Assembly (NCBI GenBank): GCA_016788865.1
Contig: JAEUSB010000059.1
Span: 1-64,000, forward strand
DNA: 64,000 nt
Direction of reading: 5' to 3'
Source: Leptospirales bacterium
Lineage (GTDB): Bacteria > Spirochaetota > Leptospiria > Leptospirales > Leptonemataceae
Positions 7,990-16,562 of this stretch are shown here, in pieces (positions within the stretch are counted from its first letter, which is position 1; every line of letters starts with the position of its first letter). Both the position numbers and the translations under genes were made by a program. The notes beneath the pieces are model-generated. The model searched no databases. It was not told the DNA's origin and was given only the letters and a program-made list of their open reading frames with translations.

Positions 7990-9693
7990 TTACAGCACCG
8001 GTTTCTTTCTAAATTTGAAAGTTAGAACCAATCCCATCAGAAGAAGCAGTCCTACAATTGCGGAAATCCAGTTCGACAGAGGTACGATTCCGCGGGCCAG
8101 CGGTTTGAGATAGAAACTTGTGACTCCAACAGGAACCTGCACTGCAACGAGGCCACGCTCATCTCCAGTCACCGGAAGATCTTTTCCTTCAGCTGTCCAG
8201 GCCACCCACCCGGGGAAATAGAATTGGTGAACGGAGACGGAGTGACCCTGGGGGGAATCAATCGTAACCTGGCCCGTCGATCTGGCAAAGCGAATTGGCT
8301 GACTGGTCGCCTCAAAATCAAAATAGTTGGTTTTGATTGGTATTCCATGCGGGCGGTATTGGCCTGCATCTGCAAGCGAACGAATGGGTGAACCTTCTAT
8401 GGGATAGGTAATCGGATTGGATTCGTCCTTACTCAGATACCCCTCCGTCTTAAAGCGCATGTGCGAATAGTAAAAAGAAAGCCCGCCTATCACCAGGAGT
8501 GCGTAGAAAGCGTAGCGCCTTTTTGCGAGCGCATCGGCTACTCTTGCAAAACCAGCGTGCAAAAGATAGAGATTGCGCACCGCCGGAATTAGCGACAGAT
8601 ATACGAGCACTTCCAGTAAAGGGATCAGCCGTTCGGGATATTGCAGATTCTGAATGAGCTGGTGTGAGTTCCAGATTGGGAGTGAAAACTGGAATTGCAT
8701 GAGGAATGCGAAAATCGTCCAGACAACTGTTCCAATCATCAGAGAGACCCAGAGGTTCCGGGTCAGACCTGTGGCCATCTGTCCCTTCGCAGCGGCGTGC
8801 CCCAAGCAGCGGAGGTTCCAAACCGGCAGAAAGATCCCGGCCGCAAAAAGGAACACGTCTATTACAGGCAGATCAAACAGTGAGTCAAAAACCATCTTAG
8901 AAACTTGAACGTCCGTAGCCGCGTAGTCTGATTGGACGAAATCCTTCAAAGCAATCAGTGGCAGCAGATAAACCGTTGCAACAGATACTCCACCGATGAC
9001 TGGAACAATGGTGAATAGCGTTTTTACCGAGCGGCTGATCACCAGGAAGACTAAAGCTGTAAACGCCAGGAAAACTCCAAACAATAAAATGGAGATCGCA
9101 TGCGTCATTAAAAACAGTCCAAGCGCAAATGCCAGAACGAGTCCTGCGAAAACCCTTTCCTGGTGTCGCGTTAAAGATTCTTCATCCAGCGATTCTAACC
9201 AAAGAAACATGCCATACAGTACAAATGGAATCAAGTTGGTAGCCCAGGTAGTGCCGAGCGCAGAAAGAATCGCAACGGTGTGAAATCGCACTGCGAAGAG
9301 CGCAGCGCCCGCAAGAGCCAGGCCAGTAGAAAAAAACCGGTTGAGGATGCCGTATACGGAGATAGTCCCAATCGACACTGCAATCCAGGCAGTGATGATC
9401 ATGCTAATGCGCAGCGATGAGGTAATCTTGAATAATACCGAGGCCAGGAAGTACGGGAGAGGCCCATAGAATACAAACGTGGGACTGCCGTAACCGGCAT
9501 TGAGATCTGGCAGCCAGCGCGGTAACGGGTCTGCAAAGCTTTGTGCCGCTGCGAAGGATGCGATATAGTTCAAATGAAATCGAACTATGTCCGGAATTAC
9601 TGGCAGCCCTTTTGCTGCAAAGAGCAGGACTTGAAGGAATGAGAAACCGGCGAGCCCGAGATAGATCAGGCTCGATCGCGCTTTGTTGCTCAT
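7990..9693 (-). CDS. Polytopic membrane protein, GT-C/YfhO-like
   Basis: 567 residues with about eleven hydrophobic helices and a C-terminal soluble beta-rich segment of about 130 residues (GQVTIDSPQGHSVSV). The N-terminal part, with the periplasmic loop PLPRWLPDLNAGYGSPTFVFYGPLPY, is split by helices in the manner of proteins annotated as 6-pyruvoyl-tetrahydropterin-synthase-related membrane proteins and YfhO-like GT-C enzymes. A role in modifying a surface glycan is plausible but not shown. It lies 36 bases downstream of the cysteine-rich lipoprotein on the same strand and converges with mltG. Confidence 0.75.
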   Translation of the reverse strand: MSNKARSSLIYLGLAGFSFLQVLLFAAKGLPVIPDIVRFHLNYIASFAAAQSFADPLPRWLPDLNAGYGSPTFVFYGPLPYFLASVLFKITSSLRISMIITAWIAVSIGTISVYGILNRFFSTGLALAGAALFAVRFHTVAILSALGTTWATNLIPFVLYGMFLWLESLDEESLTRHQERVFAGLVLAFALGLFLMTHAISILLFGVFLAFTALVFLVISRSVKTLFTIVPVIGGVSVATVYLLPLIALKDFVQSDYAATDVQVSKMVFDSLFDLPVIDVFLFAAGIFLPVWNLRCLGHAAAKGQMATGLTRNLWVSLMIGTVVWTIFAFLMQFQFSLPIWNSHQLIQNLQYPERLIPLLEVLVYLSLIPAVRNLYLLHAGFARVADALAKRRYAFYALLVIGGLSFYYSHMRFKTEGYLSKDESNPITYPIEGSPIRSLADAGQYRPHGIPIKTNYFDFEATSQPIRFARSTGQVTIDSPQGHSVSVHQFYFPGWVAWTAEGKDLPVTGDERGLVAVQVPVGVTSFYLKPLARGIVPLSNWISAIVGLLLLMGLVLTFKFRKKPVL

Positions 9694-9729
9694 GAATCGC
9701 TTCTGTTCACTGCGGGTTTGGTTGAACTA

Positions 9730-10068
9730 TCAGGGTTTTGCTGTAATGCGCGTGATACAACTGCTGGTATCGAGTTTCTCGCACGGCGCCTGGTTCACGC
9801 ACTCAATGAAAGCTTCATACGATTTTGCGCCCTGAGGGAGCTTGTCCTGGGCTTGCTTGAGCGAACCGACCATCTTCTCGCAGCCCAGTGGCTGAGAGTT
9901 CGCGATGCGCTCCACATTCTTATCGCACTTATTGATCCTCTTGCAAATCTCTTTGTAAGGCTCCAGGGCGGACTCATCCACCGAGGACTTGCTTTTTTCT
10001 TTGCAGGCCTGAGCGAAAATCGCGAGAGATAAAAGCAAAGGGACAAGAAGGAAACGTGTATGCTTCAT
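9730..10068 (-). CDS. Cysteine-rich small lipoprotein
   Basis: 112 residues. MKHTRFLLVPLLLSLAIF leads to the lipobox FAQAC (Cys 22). The mature part has six further cysteines, in CKRINKC, C63-type, C-x5-C and SSC contexts, giving an even number available for disulphides, with mixed charged helices. I do not recognise a named function. Such cysteine-rich small lipoproteins are common in Leptospira-like genomes. It lies upstream of the 567-residue membrane protein on the same strand and may share its transcript. Confidence 0.75.
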   Translation of the reverse strand: MKHTRFLLVPLLLSLAIFAQACKEKSKSSVDESALEPYKEICKRINKCDKNVERIANSQPLGCEKMVGSLKQAQDKLPQGAKSYEAFIECVNQAPCEKLDTSSCITRITAKP

Positions 10069-10120
10069 TTCATCCAGTTACTGCGTTTCCGGCATGCGTC
10101 AAGAAAAAGTTAAGAGCTGT

Positions 10121-10150
10121 CCGGAGCACAACACAAGCAGCGCGCTCCGG
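10121..10150 (-). terminator. Possible hairpin terminator after the 51-aa gene
   Basis: CCGGAGC and GCTCCGG are exact inverted repeats separated by 16 bases. Read on the minus strand, the hairpin is 40 bases past the stop of the 51-residue gene and is followed after some spacing by CTTTTTC. The loop is large and the T-run distant, so this is only a candidate. Confidence 0.35.
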
Positions 10151-10189
10151 TTAAAAGAATAGGAAGTAAGTCGTTATGGCCGAGAGGCG

Positions 10190-10345
10190 TTAGATCTTTT
10201 TTGCGCCAAGTTCCGTCAGCATTTCCTGACGCTTCTTAAAACGCTCTTTTGCCGGCAGAGACATCCACAGACGTTTCAGATCCTTGACGTTTGACCCCTT
10301 CTTGGCGCCATATTTTCTGAGGAGTTTTGCCGTCTTGCCGTTCAT
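10190..10345 (-). CDS. Small basic protein, 51 aa
   Basis: A complete minus-strand frame from ATG 10345 to TAA 10190 encodes MNGKTAKLLRKYGAKKGSNV, then KDLKRLWMSLPAKERFKKRQ and an 11-residue end. It is rich in Lys and Arg and predicted helical. It resembles the small basic helical proteins, possibly nucleic-acid or ribosome associated, that are often left unannotated in spirochaetes. No Shine-Dalgarno is visible. A TTGACA at 10374-10379 with a weak AT-rich -10 at 10351-10356 would place transcription initiation close to the ATG, so a leaderless message is possible. Coding status is inferred from amino-acid composition and codon regularity. Confidence 0.6.
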   Translation of the reverse strand: MNGKTAKLLRKYGAKKGSNVKDLKRLWMSLPAKERFKKRQEMLTELGAKKI

Positions 10346-10456
10346 GGGGCAATTTTCGAGAACTCGGGTGTACTGTCAAGTACCTGCAGTTTTTGGTCCT
10401 GGCGGCTCGGGGAGTTGTGAAGGAATGGTCCTGGCGCTACAATACGCGGCGCCGGT

Positions 10457-11479
10457 CTAGAAGGTAGCGCTGGCCCCACCGCCACCAAACCTTCCCCCGC
10501 CTCCTGCTACGCCCGAACCAGAACCACCGGACCGACCAGGAGTCACGACCAGACCGCCGCCGCCCCGCGCGCCGGCTGCTGCAACGATCAATAAGGGCGC
10601 AATGAAGTAGAGTAAAGCCACAAGCCACAGCCGAGGCGGGTCATTTTCCGGGAAGAAAGCATGATCCGCCAGCCATATGATCGGGACGAATGAGAGCCCA
10701 CAAAAAATTCCCCCGAGTGGAACAAGAAGCCGGAAGGGAGCCAGTATTCCCCGCCACGTATGGGCATCCTGGATGAAGATGAATGCCGTAAACCATGCAA
10801 CTCCGACCAGTAGCGGGATGCAAACTTTGGCCACCAGTTGCGATTGCGGCCGCGCCCGAATCTTCTTGCGCAGCAATCCAATGACGCCTAACGTCATAAC
10901 CAGCGACGGAATGGAGAGAATCACAAGACTCACAAACCACAGGAGCCATGGGAAGATATCTGTCCAACTTGAGAAATCCCGCCGACCATCCCAGAACTCT
11001 TTTGCCCTGTAGAGGAACGTGTCGCCTGAGAGATAAGCCACTGTAAACTTCAAGTAACAGGTATTCTCTTTCCCGCTATGGTCCTGGTATTCGCTCAAGC
11101 TACCTATGTAGCATTGGTCGTGTAAATGATCCTCAAAGTGTTTGGGAAGATGCTTTGTTGGTTCACCGTCCGCTCCAAGCAAATCCGGTTCATACGCGCC
11201 ATAAAGAACAACAACCACCGGCAACGTTTCCGGATTGGCTTTCAGGTATCGCTTAATGACCTCGGTTCGATAGGCATCAAGTAGATATACTTCAGGCAGC
11301 ATTCCCAGGACTACAAAAGTGCCGGAAGGTCCAGAAACCTGAACTCGCTCTACAGTAACGCGTGTCTGCGAAGGATGCTCCGACTCAGCCTGAATGCCCG
11401 ACGCAATGGCAAGTAGCAGAATCAAAATACGTGCGCGCACGGACAAACATACGGAAGCACTTGAAAAACTGAAAAGCAT
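10457..11479 (-). CDS. Membrane protein with glycine-rich tail (TPM/YgcG-like C-terminus)
   Basis: 340 residues. An N-terminal signal sequence is followed by about 130 extracytoplasmic residues, then four or five membrane helices at about residues 175-300, and a tail ending GGGGRFGGGGASATF. That tail is characteristic of TPM-domain membrane proteins (YgcG family), which usually end in a GGGG-S/F-GGGG-ASG-type sequence. The N-terminal region (LDAYRTEVIKRYLKANPE) is not an obvious TPM domain, so it may be a diverged relative. It lies 8 bases after nadB on the same strand and is the last gene of the amidase-nadB operon. Function unknown. Confidence 0.75.
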   Translation of the reverse strand: MLFSFSSASVCLSVRARILILLLAIASGIQAESEHPSQTRVTVERVQVSGPSGTFVVLGMLPEVYLLDAYRTEVIKRYLKANPETLPVVVVLYGAYEPDLLGADGEPTKHLPKHFEDHLHDQCYIGSLSEYQDHSGKENTCYLKFTVAYLSGDTFLYRAKEFWDGRRDFSSWTDIFPWLLWFVSLVILSIPSLVMTLGVIGLLRKKIRARPQSQLVAKVCIPLLVGVAWFTAFIFIQDAHTWRGILAPFRLLVPLGGIFCGLSFVPIIWLADHAFFPENDPPRLWLVALLYFIAPLLIVAAAGARGGGGLVVTPGRSGGSGSGVAGGGGRFGGGGASATF

Positions 11480-11487
11480 TATTTCCG

Positions 11488-13113
11488 TCAGGTGCTGCTT
11501 GCACTGCGTTGCAGATTGGTATAGGCCATGGAAGGTTCGCGGCTTTCTGCGTAGTCAGTTGAAAAATGCAGCCCCCTGCTCTCTTTGCGAGCTCGGGCTG
11601 ATCTTACAATCAGCTTGCCCACCAGGGCAAGGTTACGGAGTTCGAGAATCTTGTTTTGAATTACGGTCCGCCGATAGAAATCGTTTATCTCGCTTGAAAG
11701 CAGCTCGATTCGCCTGAGGGCGCGATCCAACCTGAGGTCGGAGCGGACAATTCCAACGTAATCCCACATAACGGACCGGATCTCATTGAAGTTATGCTGC
11801 ACAAGTACCCATTCCTCGGCATTGTGCAGGCCATCCTTCTGCCAGGACCTAATCGCCCTCCTGTTGCCCTTAGCTACAGGGTTGGCGCCGACATGCCTGG
11901 CAATACGATCTGCAAACACGAGGCCTTCCAGGAGGCTATTCGACGCGAGCCGATTCCCGCCGTGCACGCCCGTGCAGGCTACTTCGCCAACAGCGAACAG
12001 ATTCTCAATGCAAGTACGGCCGTCTATGTCGGTGCGAACTCCGCCTGACATATGGTGAGCGGCGGGCACCACAGGTATCCGGTCCCGTGATATCTCAATT
12101 CCGAGATCCAGACAATGCGCATAGATATTGGGAAATTTGGCCATTATGTGCGCCCGCGGGAGGTGCGTAACATCCAGGTACAAATGTGCGGCGCCAGTGC
12201 GCTTCATTTCCGCATCCAGGGCACGCGCGACAATATCGCGTGGTGCAAGCTCAAGCCTGGAATCGTATTTCTTCATGAACGGTTCGCCATCGAGACCGCG
12301 CAGGATCCCGCCTTCTCCGCGCATGGCTTCCGTGATTAAGAACGTCTTATAGCCCGGAGAGTAGAGCGCGGTGGGGTGGAATTGATAGAACTCCATATTG
12401 GAAATGACAGCCCCCGCGCGATAGGCAAGTGCCACGCCATCGCCCGTTGCAACTTCGGGATTTGTGTTGTGCAAATACACCTGACCCGCTCCACCTGTGG
12501 CCAGAATCGTCGCCCGGGCACGAATGATATAGATTTCCCATGTTTTCCGATCGTACACATATGCGCCGAAACACTCGTTTGGACCTGGCGGTGTCGCATG
12601 CGGCTCGTAGGCGTTCTCCGCAAGATGATAGCACGTTATTAGATCTACAGCGCTCTGGTACTCGCGTATCTCAATTCCGCGTTCGCGCGCTGCTGCCAGG
12701 AGAACGCGCTCCACTTCTTTACCGGTCAGATCCTTTGAATGAACAATCCGATTTTCGCTGTGGCCACCTTCGCGCCCAAGGTGCAGCTTTCCAGTATCGT
12801 CCTGATCAAATGCAGCACCCAGCTCCATCAGTTTGCGAATGTGGGTTGGACCTTCCGTTACAAGGATTCTGACAGCTTCCGGATCACACAGACCCGCGCC
12901 AGAGATCAAAGTGTCTTCAATGTGACTTTCGAATGTGTCGGAAGCGGCAAGCACGCCTGCAATGCCGCCCTGCGCGTATGACGTATTTGCGTCGGTGACT
13001 TCTTCCTTTGTGATGATCATCACGCGTCCGTGGTCACTCAACAGCAGAGCTCCGTACAGCCCGGAGATTCCACTCCCAATAACAAGAAAGTCCGTATCAA
13101 CCACGCGAGTCAT
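11488..13113 (-). CDS. nadB: L-aspartate oxidase
   Basis: 541 residues, full length. The N-terminal dinucleotide motif VIGSGISGLYGALLL binds FAD. The succinate-dehydrogenase/NadB family blocks follow: SYAQGGIAG, RGEGGILRG, HMSGGVRTD and the FAD-contact segment GNRLASNSLLEGLVF. The enzyme oxidises L-aspartate to iminoaspartate, which NadA condenses to quinolinate for NAD synthesis. NadA and NadC are not in the window. It overlaps the upstream amidase gene by four bases (ATGA) and is followed closely by the glycine-tail membrane protein. Confidence 0.95.
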   Translation of the reverse strand: MTRVVDTDFLVIGSGISGLYGALLLSDHGRVMIITKEEVTDANTSYAQGGIAGVLAASDTFESHIEDTLISGAGLCDPEAVRILVTEGPTHIRKLMELGAAFDQDDTGKLHLGREGGHSENRIVHSKDLTGKEVERVLLAAARERGIEIREYQSAVDLITCYHLAENAYEPHATPPGPNECFGAYVYDRKTWEIYIIRARATILATGGAGQVYLHNTNPEVATGDGVALAYRAGAVISNMEFYQFHPTALYSPGYKTFLITEAMRGEGGILRGLDGEPFMKKYDSRLELAPRDIVARALDAEMKRTGAAHLYLDVTHLPRAHIMAKFPNIYAHCLDLGIEISRDRIPVVPAAHHMSGGVRTDIDGRTCIENLFAVGEVACTGVHGGNRLASNSLLEGLVFADRIARHVGANPVAKGNRRAIRSWQKDGLHNAEEWVLVQHNFNEIRSVMWDYVGIVRSDLRLDRALRRIELLSSEINDFYRRTVIQNKILELRNLALVGKLIVRSARARKESRGLHFSTDYAESREPSMAYTNLQRSASST

Positions 13114-13697
13114 CGTTTCTCCATCTCAGCAAGGCGACGCCGAACTTCCGCCATATTCAAGTGTTTTCCAGGACAAGCAGTCTGCCAGAGTTCACGATGA
13201 CCAACGATATGGTCCGGTGAAATTCCATATTGCTTTTTGAGTTTCAGGATCAGTTGGAGCAATGATTGCATTTGGAGTTCTGGCACGGGATGCTTCTCAA
13301 AGTTGCCAACCAGTACGATTGCAATACCAAACTCATTTACTGTGTGAACCTTGGTTGAGTAGTTCCCTTCACGCTTCCGCCATAAGTCGCTTTCTTCAAT
13401 CTGACCGGCCGCGGTTCCGGCAGTACCATTATTTATGAGAAAATGATACGCTATGTCTGACCATCCGCGTTCACGTTGATGCATAGCTTTGAAGTAAGCA
13501 AGGTTACCAAAGTCCGATGCCGTGTGGTGCACCACAATCCAGCGCCAGCGCCGCTCCCTCCACCACCACTGCCCGGCCTGATACAGACCAACTCCCGCTA
13601 CAATCGCTATGAGCGCGATCCAGACCACTCGCAGTGGTCTGCGGCGAAGACTGAGCAGGTCCATACAGTCGTTTACCTGGAGCGGTTTGCCTGTCAC
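13110..13697 (-). CDS. N-acetylmuramoyl-L-alanine amidase (Ami_2/PGRP fold), membrane anchored
   Basis: 195 residues. After an N-terminal anchor at about residues 23-45 (VVWIALIAIVAGVGLY), an amidase_2 domain shows the zinc ligands in VVHHTA, VGHREL and ACPGKHLN, as in T7 lysozyme-type amidases. The enzyme would cleave the MurNAc-L-Ala bond in the periplasm, in cell-wall remodelling or recycling. The start is uncertain: ATG 13697 or the later Met before DLLSLRRRP. It is the first gene of the operon with nadB, which it overlaps by four bases. Confidence 0.88.
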   Translation of the reverse strand: MTGKPLQVNDCMDLLSLRRRPLRVVWIALIAIVAGVGLYQAGQWWWRERRWRWIVVHHTASDFGNLAYFKAMHQRERGWSDIAYHFLINNGTAGTAAGQIEESDLWRKREGNYSTKVHTVNEFGIAIVLVGNFEKHPVPELQMQSLLQLILKLKKQYGISPDHIVGHRELWQTACPGKHLNMAEVRRRLAEMEKR

Positions 13698-13771
13698 ATA
13701 TTTTTCGCTTGTTTAGGTAAAGAAACAAACATTCCATGCAACGGTAACTCAAACATCGGAAGGAGCGTCAC

Positions 13772-14992
13772 ATGGCAATTACGGATCGCGGCAAGTCCTG
13801 GGAATGGTTTCAATCGTGGTATATCATCTTAACGCTTGGATTTGGCATGACGCATTTCCTTGCATTCTTTTACACGGGGCTTCGCACCGCAAAGTGGCTG
13901 TGGGTGGCTTTCGGTGGAGTTTACCTGGGACTGATCATCTACTTCATCCATCGTGCCAATCAAATCCCTACCGGTACTCCAATGGACGGAACAACGGTTC
14001 TTCTGTGGTTTGGTCCCTGGCCCATTGCCTTTATCCATGCATTCATCATTCGTAAGGAATTCTTGATGCTCCTGGATGCCAAGCTTCAACGCGGTGTCAT
14101 CCAGGACGACAGGTTGCGCACCAAAATCAAAGCCGAATATGGTGTAAGCCACAATAAGATTGACGAGGCGTTGGTTGACTTCAAGGAATCGGATGCAACC
14201 GTTCGCGTTTCAAGCATGCTCTTTTCTGTGTTTCCGTTTTCGCCGCAGTTTGAATATTACTTCAATCTGAACGGTGCGGTACGTCGCGTAGCCCGAAGCG
14301 AAGATCCGGCAATCTTGCAAAGAGCAAAGGAACTGGCAAACAGCGAAGACGTGCTCAAAGCACTCAAGGTTGCCTCCGTTGTGGACAAAGCAGATGGCGG
14401 GCTTGGAATTTACACGGGTATCAAGAACGCATATGACGCCGCTAAGAACAAAGATCGTAAGCGGACGTTTGAAGCAGATCCACAACAGGCCGCTGACGCA
14501 GGACTAAAGGCAGTCGCCCTTTCCTACATGATTGCAACGCTCTATCCAGGCAGTGTTCCGGATAAGTTGAAACTGTTTTTTGAAACGCCGGCCGGCCAGG
14601 AGATAGCTCTGTTCTACGCCGGGGTCGAGATCGCCCTTCCATTCACGGACAACTTGATAGAGGCATCCGGAAACTGGATGACTCAGCTACTTGCAAAAAG
14701 TGGTAACGAAGAATCGCGTTTTTCGGAATTTGCAGGGTCTCTTCCATTTGAACAGGCCAAATCGATCCTCGAAGGACTCAAGCACCAGATCGATTCAACT
14801 CTGACGCGCGTTAAGCCATATCTCGATCCGCTGCGCGAGAAGGTTGCTGCAATTGCTCCAACTGCCCTCAACATTGCTGATTCAACGACGGGCGCTGTTG
14901 CTACTGCCCTGGACGTAATGCCATTCTGGAAATTTCTGGGTGGTAGATTGGCGGCAGAAGCTTGCGTGATCCGCGCCATGAGAGGCGTATAA
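13772..14992 (+). CDS. Membrane protein of unknown function with a single C-terminal cysteine
   Basis: 406 residues with a strong ribosome site (GGAAGGAG) before ATG 13772. Three hydrophobic helices at about residues 16-35, 42-60 and 74-94 are followed by a long soluble part, with a weakly hydrophobic region near residues 240-300. The only cysteine in the protein is ten residues from the end (AEACVIRAMRGV). I do not recognise a family. It is the first gene of an operon with an MNIO enzyme (3 bases downstream) and its HvfC partner, in the place where those operons normally carry the precursor peptide. It could be a transporter, a partner, or itself the substrate. Confidence 0.75.
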   Translation: MAITDRGKSWEWFQSWYIILTLGFGMTHFLAFFYTGLRTAKWLWVAFGGVYLGLIIYFIHRANQIPTGTPMDGTTVLLWFGPWPIAFIHAFIIRKEFLMLLDAKLQRGVIQDDRLRTKIKAEYGVSHNKIDEALVDFKESDATVRVSSMLFSVFPFSPQFEYYFNLNGAVRRVARSEDPAILQRAKELANSEDVLKALKVASVVDKADGGLGIYTGIKNAYDAAKNKDRKRTFEADPQQAADAGLKAVALSYMIATLYPGSVPDKLKLFFETPAGQEIALFYAGVEIALPFTDNLIEASGNWMTQLLAKSGNEESRFSEFAGSLPFEQAKSILEGLKHQIDSTLTRVKPYLDPLREKVAAIAPTALNIADSTTGAVATALDVMPFWKFLGGRLAAEACVIRAMRGV

Positions 14993-14995
14993 CGT

Positions 14996-15796
14996 TTGAT
15001 TGGATACGGAGCCGGACTCAGACGGGAGCATTACCCGTTTCTTGAGTCCGGCGAACCTCATACCGTTGAATGGTTTGAGGCAATTTCAGAAAACTACATG
15101 GACACCGCGGGACGCCCCCGTGTGATGCTTGAACGCGTGAGGCGGGATTTCCCGGTGGGATTGCATGGAGTTTCGCTCTCAATTGGTCGGGCAGACGGAG
15201 TAAATCCGGAATATCTGAAACGCCTCCGCTCACTGATTGACTCAGTACAGCCGTTCATTGTTTCAGATCATCTTTGCTGGACCGGTCTAAACAGCAATCT
15301 ACATGATCTCCTTCCTTTGCCATTCACAGAAGAGGCCCTGGAGATTGTTTGCCGCAATATAGACGTCACACAGGAGGCGCTGGGAACTTCTATCGCTCTT
15401 GAAAACGTCTCCAGTTATCTAACTTTCAAGGACTCCACGATGAAGGAATGGGAATTCCTCTGTGAGGTTGCCGGTCGCAGCGGGGCAAGAATCCTCCTGG
15501 ACGTAAACAATGTGTACGTTAATGCCATCAACCATGGATTCGATCCACGGATTTTCATCGACGCAATTCCTGCTGACCTCGTAGCACAGATTCATGTGGC
15601 CGGCCACAGCGACCTCGGAACGCACCTGTTCGATACGCACTCAACACCCATATCAACGACAGTCCTCGAACTGCTAAAACGTGCAACAAGGCGATTCCCG
15701 GATTCCCCGGTGTTGCTTGAGTGGGATGAAGAAATTCCAGATTTTAGAACATTGGAAGCGGAAGTGGACAAAGCGCGCAAAGCAGGAACTCCATGA
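14996..15796 (+). CDS. MNIO (DUF692) multinuclear non-haem iron oxidase
   Basis: 266 residues with a TTG start three bases after the upstream stop. The TIM-barrel DUF692 signature is complete: GYGAGLRREHY, WFEAISENY, HGVSLSIG, SDHLCW, LENVSSY, LLDVNNVYVNA, IHVAGH and LEWDEEIP, which supply the His, Asp and Glu iron ligands. The family (MbnB, TglH, HvfB/BufB) oxidises cysteine or C-terminal residues of ribosomal peptides. It overlaps the next gene by four bases (ATGA); that gene is the usual DUF2063/HvfC partner. The precursor usually encoded beside such pairs (DUF2282 or another cysteine peptide) is not visible here. Confidence 0.92.
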   Translation: MIGYGAGLRREHYPFLESGEPHTVEWFEAISENYMDTAGRPRVMLERVRRDFPVGLHGVSLSIGRADGVNPEYLKRLRSLIDSVQPFIVSDHLCWTGLNSNLHDLLPLPFTEEALEIVCRNIDVTQEALGTSIALENVSSYLTFKDSTMKEWEFLCEVAGRSGARILLDVNNVYVNAINHGFDPRIFIDAIPADLVAQIHVAGHSDLGTHLFDTHSTPISTTVLELLKRATRRFPDSPVLLEWDEEIPDFRTLEAEVDKARKAGTP

Positions 15797-16527
15797 AATT
15801 GCGCGAACTCCAGGAACTCCTCGAACAGCAGATCCTGGGCAAAGGGGACCCGGTTTCCACACACATCGCTCCGGGCGGCACCTTGAATGCCAGCGAAGCG
15901 GTAACCGTGTATTCGCGCGCTTACGCCTTGCGTTTAACGGAGGCCCTGGGCGAAATCTACGAAGCTGTGTGGAGAGTTCTCGGTGACGAAACGTTTTTTG
16001 AAGTTGCAGCGGACTATATCGAAACCCATCCATCAAGATCGCACAACCTCTCTCACTACGGAAGCTCCTTTCCAGATTTTCTGTCGGCGCGATTTCCTGA
16101 AACAGAACTCCTGAAAGACCTGGCAGCTTTTGAATGGGGATTTGCGGATCTCTTCCACAAGCCGGAGGAAACCGGCCTTGAAGCAACAGAATTGGCCGGC
16201 ATGACTCCAGCAGCACGGATTGAGTTTGTAGATTCGCTCTTTCTACTGGACGCGCGCAGCCCAGTTTACTCTGTCTGGCAACTTCGCGAGCATCCGGAGC
16301 CACCCGAGCTGGACTTCTCCCAACCTGAAGCCATCTTCGCTTGCAAGAAGAATGGGCAGATTTTCATTCGCGAGTCGACCTCCGGTGAACTACAATTGGC
16401 CAGACTCTTGCGCGAGGGGAAAACAATCGAGAACGCTCTGGCGGAATCTACTATCACCCCTGCAGAAGTCGAGGGGTTCTTTTCGTTCATCGCTCAGGCG
16501 CGATTGATTCGCCGGATCTTCCTTTGA
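15793..16527 (+). CDS. HvfC/BufC-type MNIO partner protein (DUF2063)
   Basis: 244 residues. The N-terminal domain contains ELQELLEQQILG and the EAVTVYSRAYALRLTEAL segment with the downstream LSHYGSSFPDFL, which define the DUF2063 putative DNA-binding domain of HvfC/BufC proteins. In characterised systems this partner presents the precursor peptide to the DUF692 oxidase. The C-terminal part (ELQLARLLREGKTIENAL) resembles a RiPP-recognition-like winged helix in organisation, which is inference. The start overlaps the MNIO stop by four bases. It converges with the esterase at 16563. Confidence 0.88.
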   Translation: MKLRELQELLEQQILGKGDPVSTHIAPGGTLNASEAVTVYSRAYALRLTEALGEIYEAVWRVLGDETFFEVAADYIETHPSRSHNLSHYGSSFPDFLSARFPETELLKDLAAFEWGFADLFHKPEETGLEATELAGMTPAARIEFVDSLFLLDARSPVYSVWQLREHPEPPELDFSQPEAIFACKKNGQIFIRESTSGELQLARLLREGKTIENALAESTITPAEVEGFFSFIAQARLIRRIFL

Positions 16528-16562
16528 TCCGATTGAATTCCCATATCCGGACACAGGCACGA

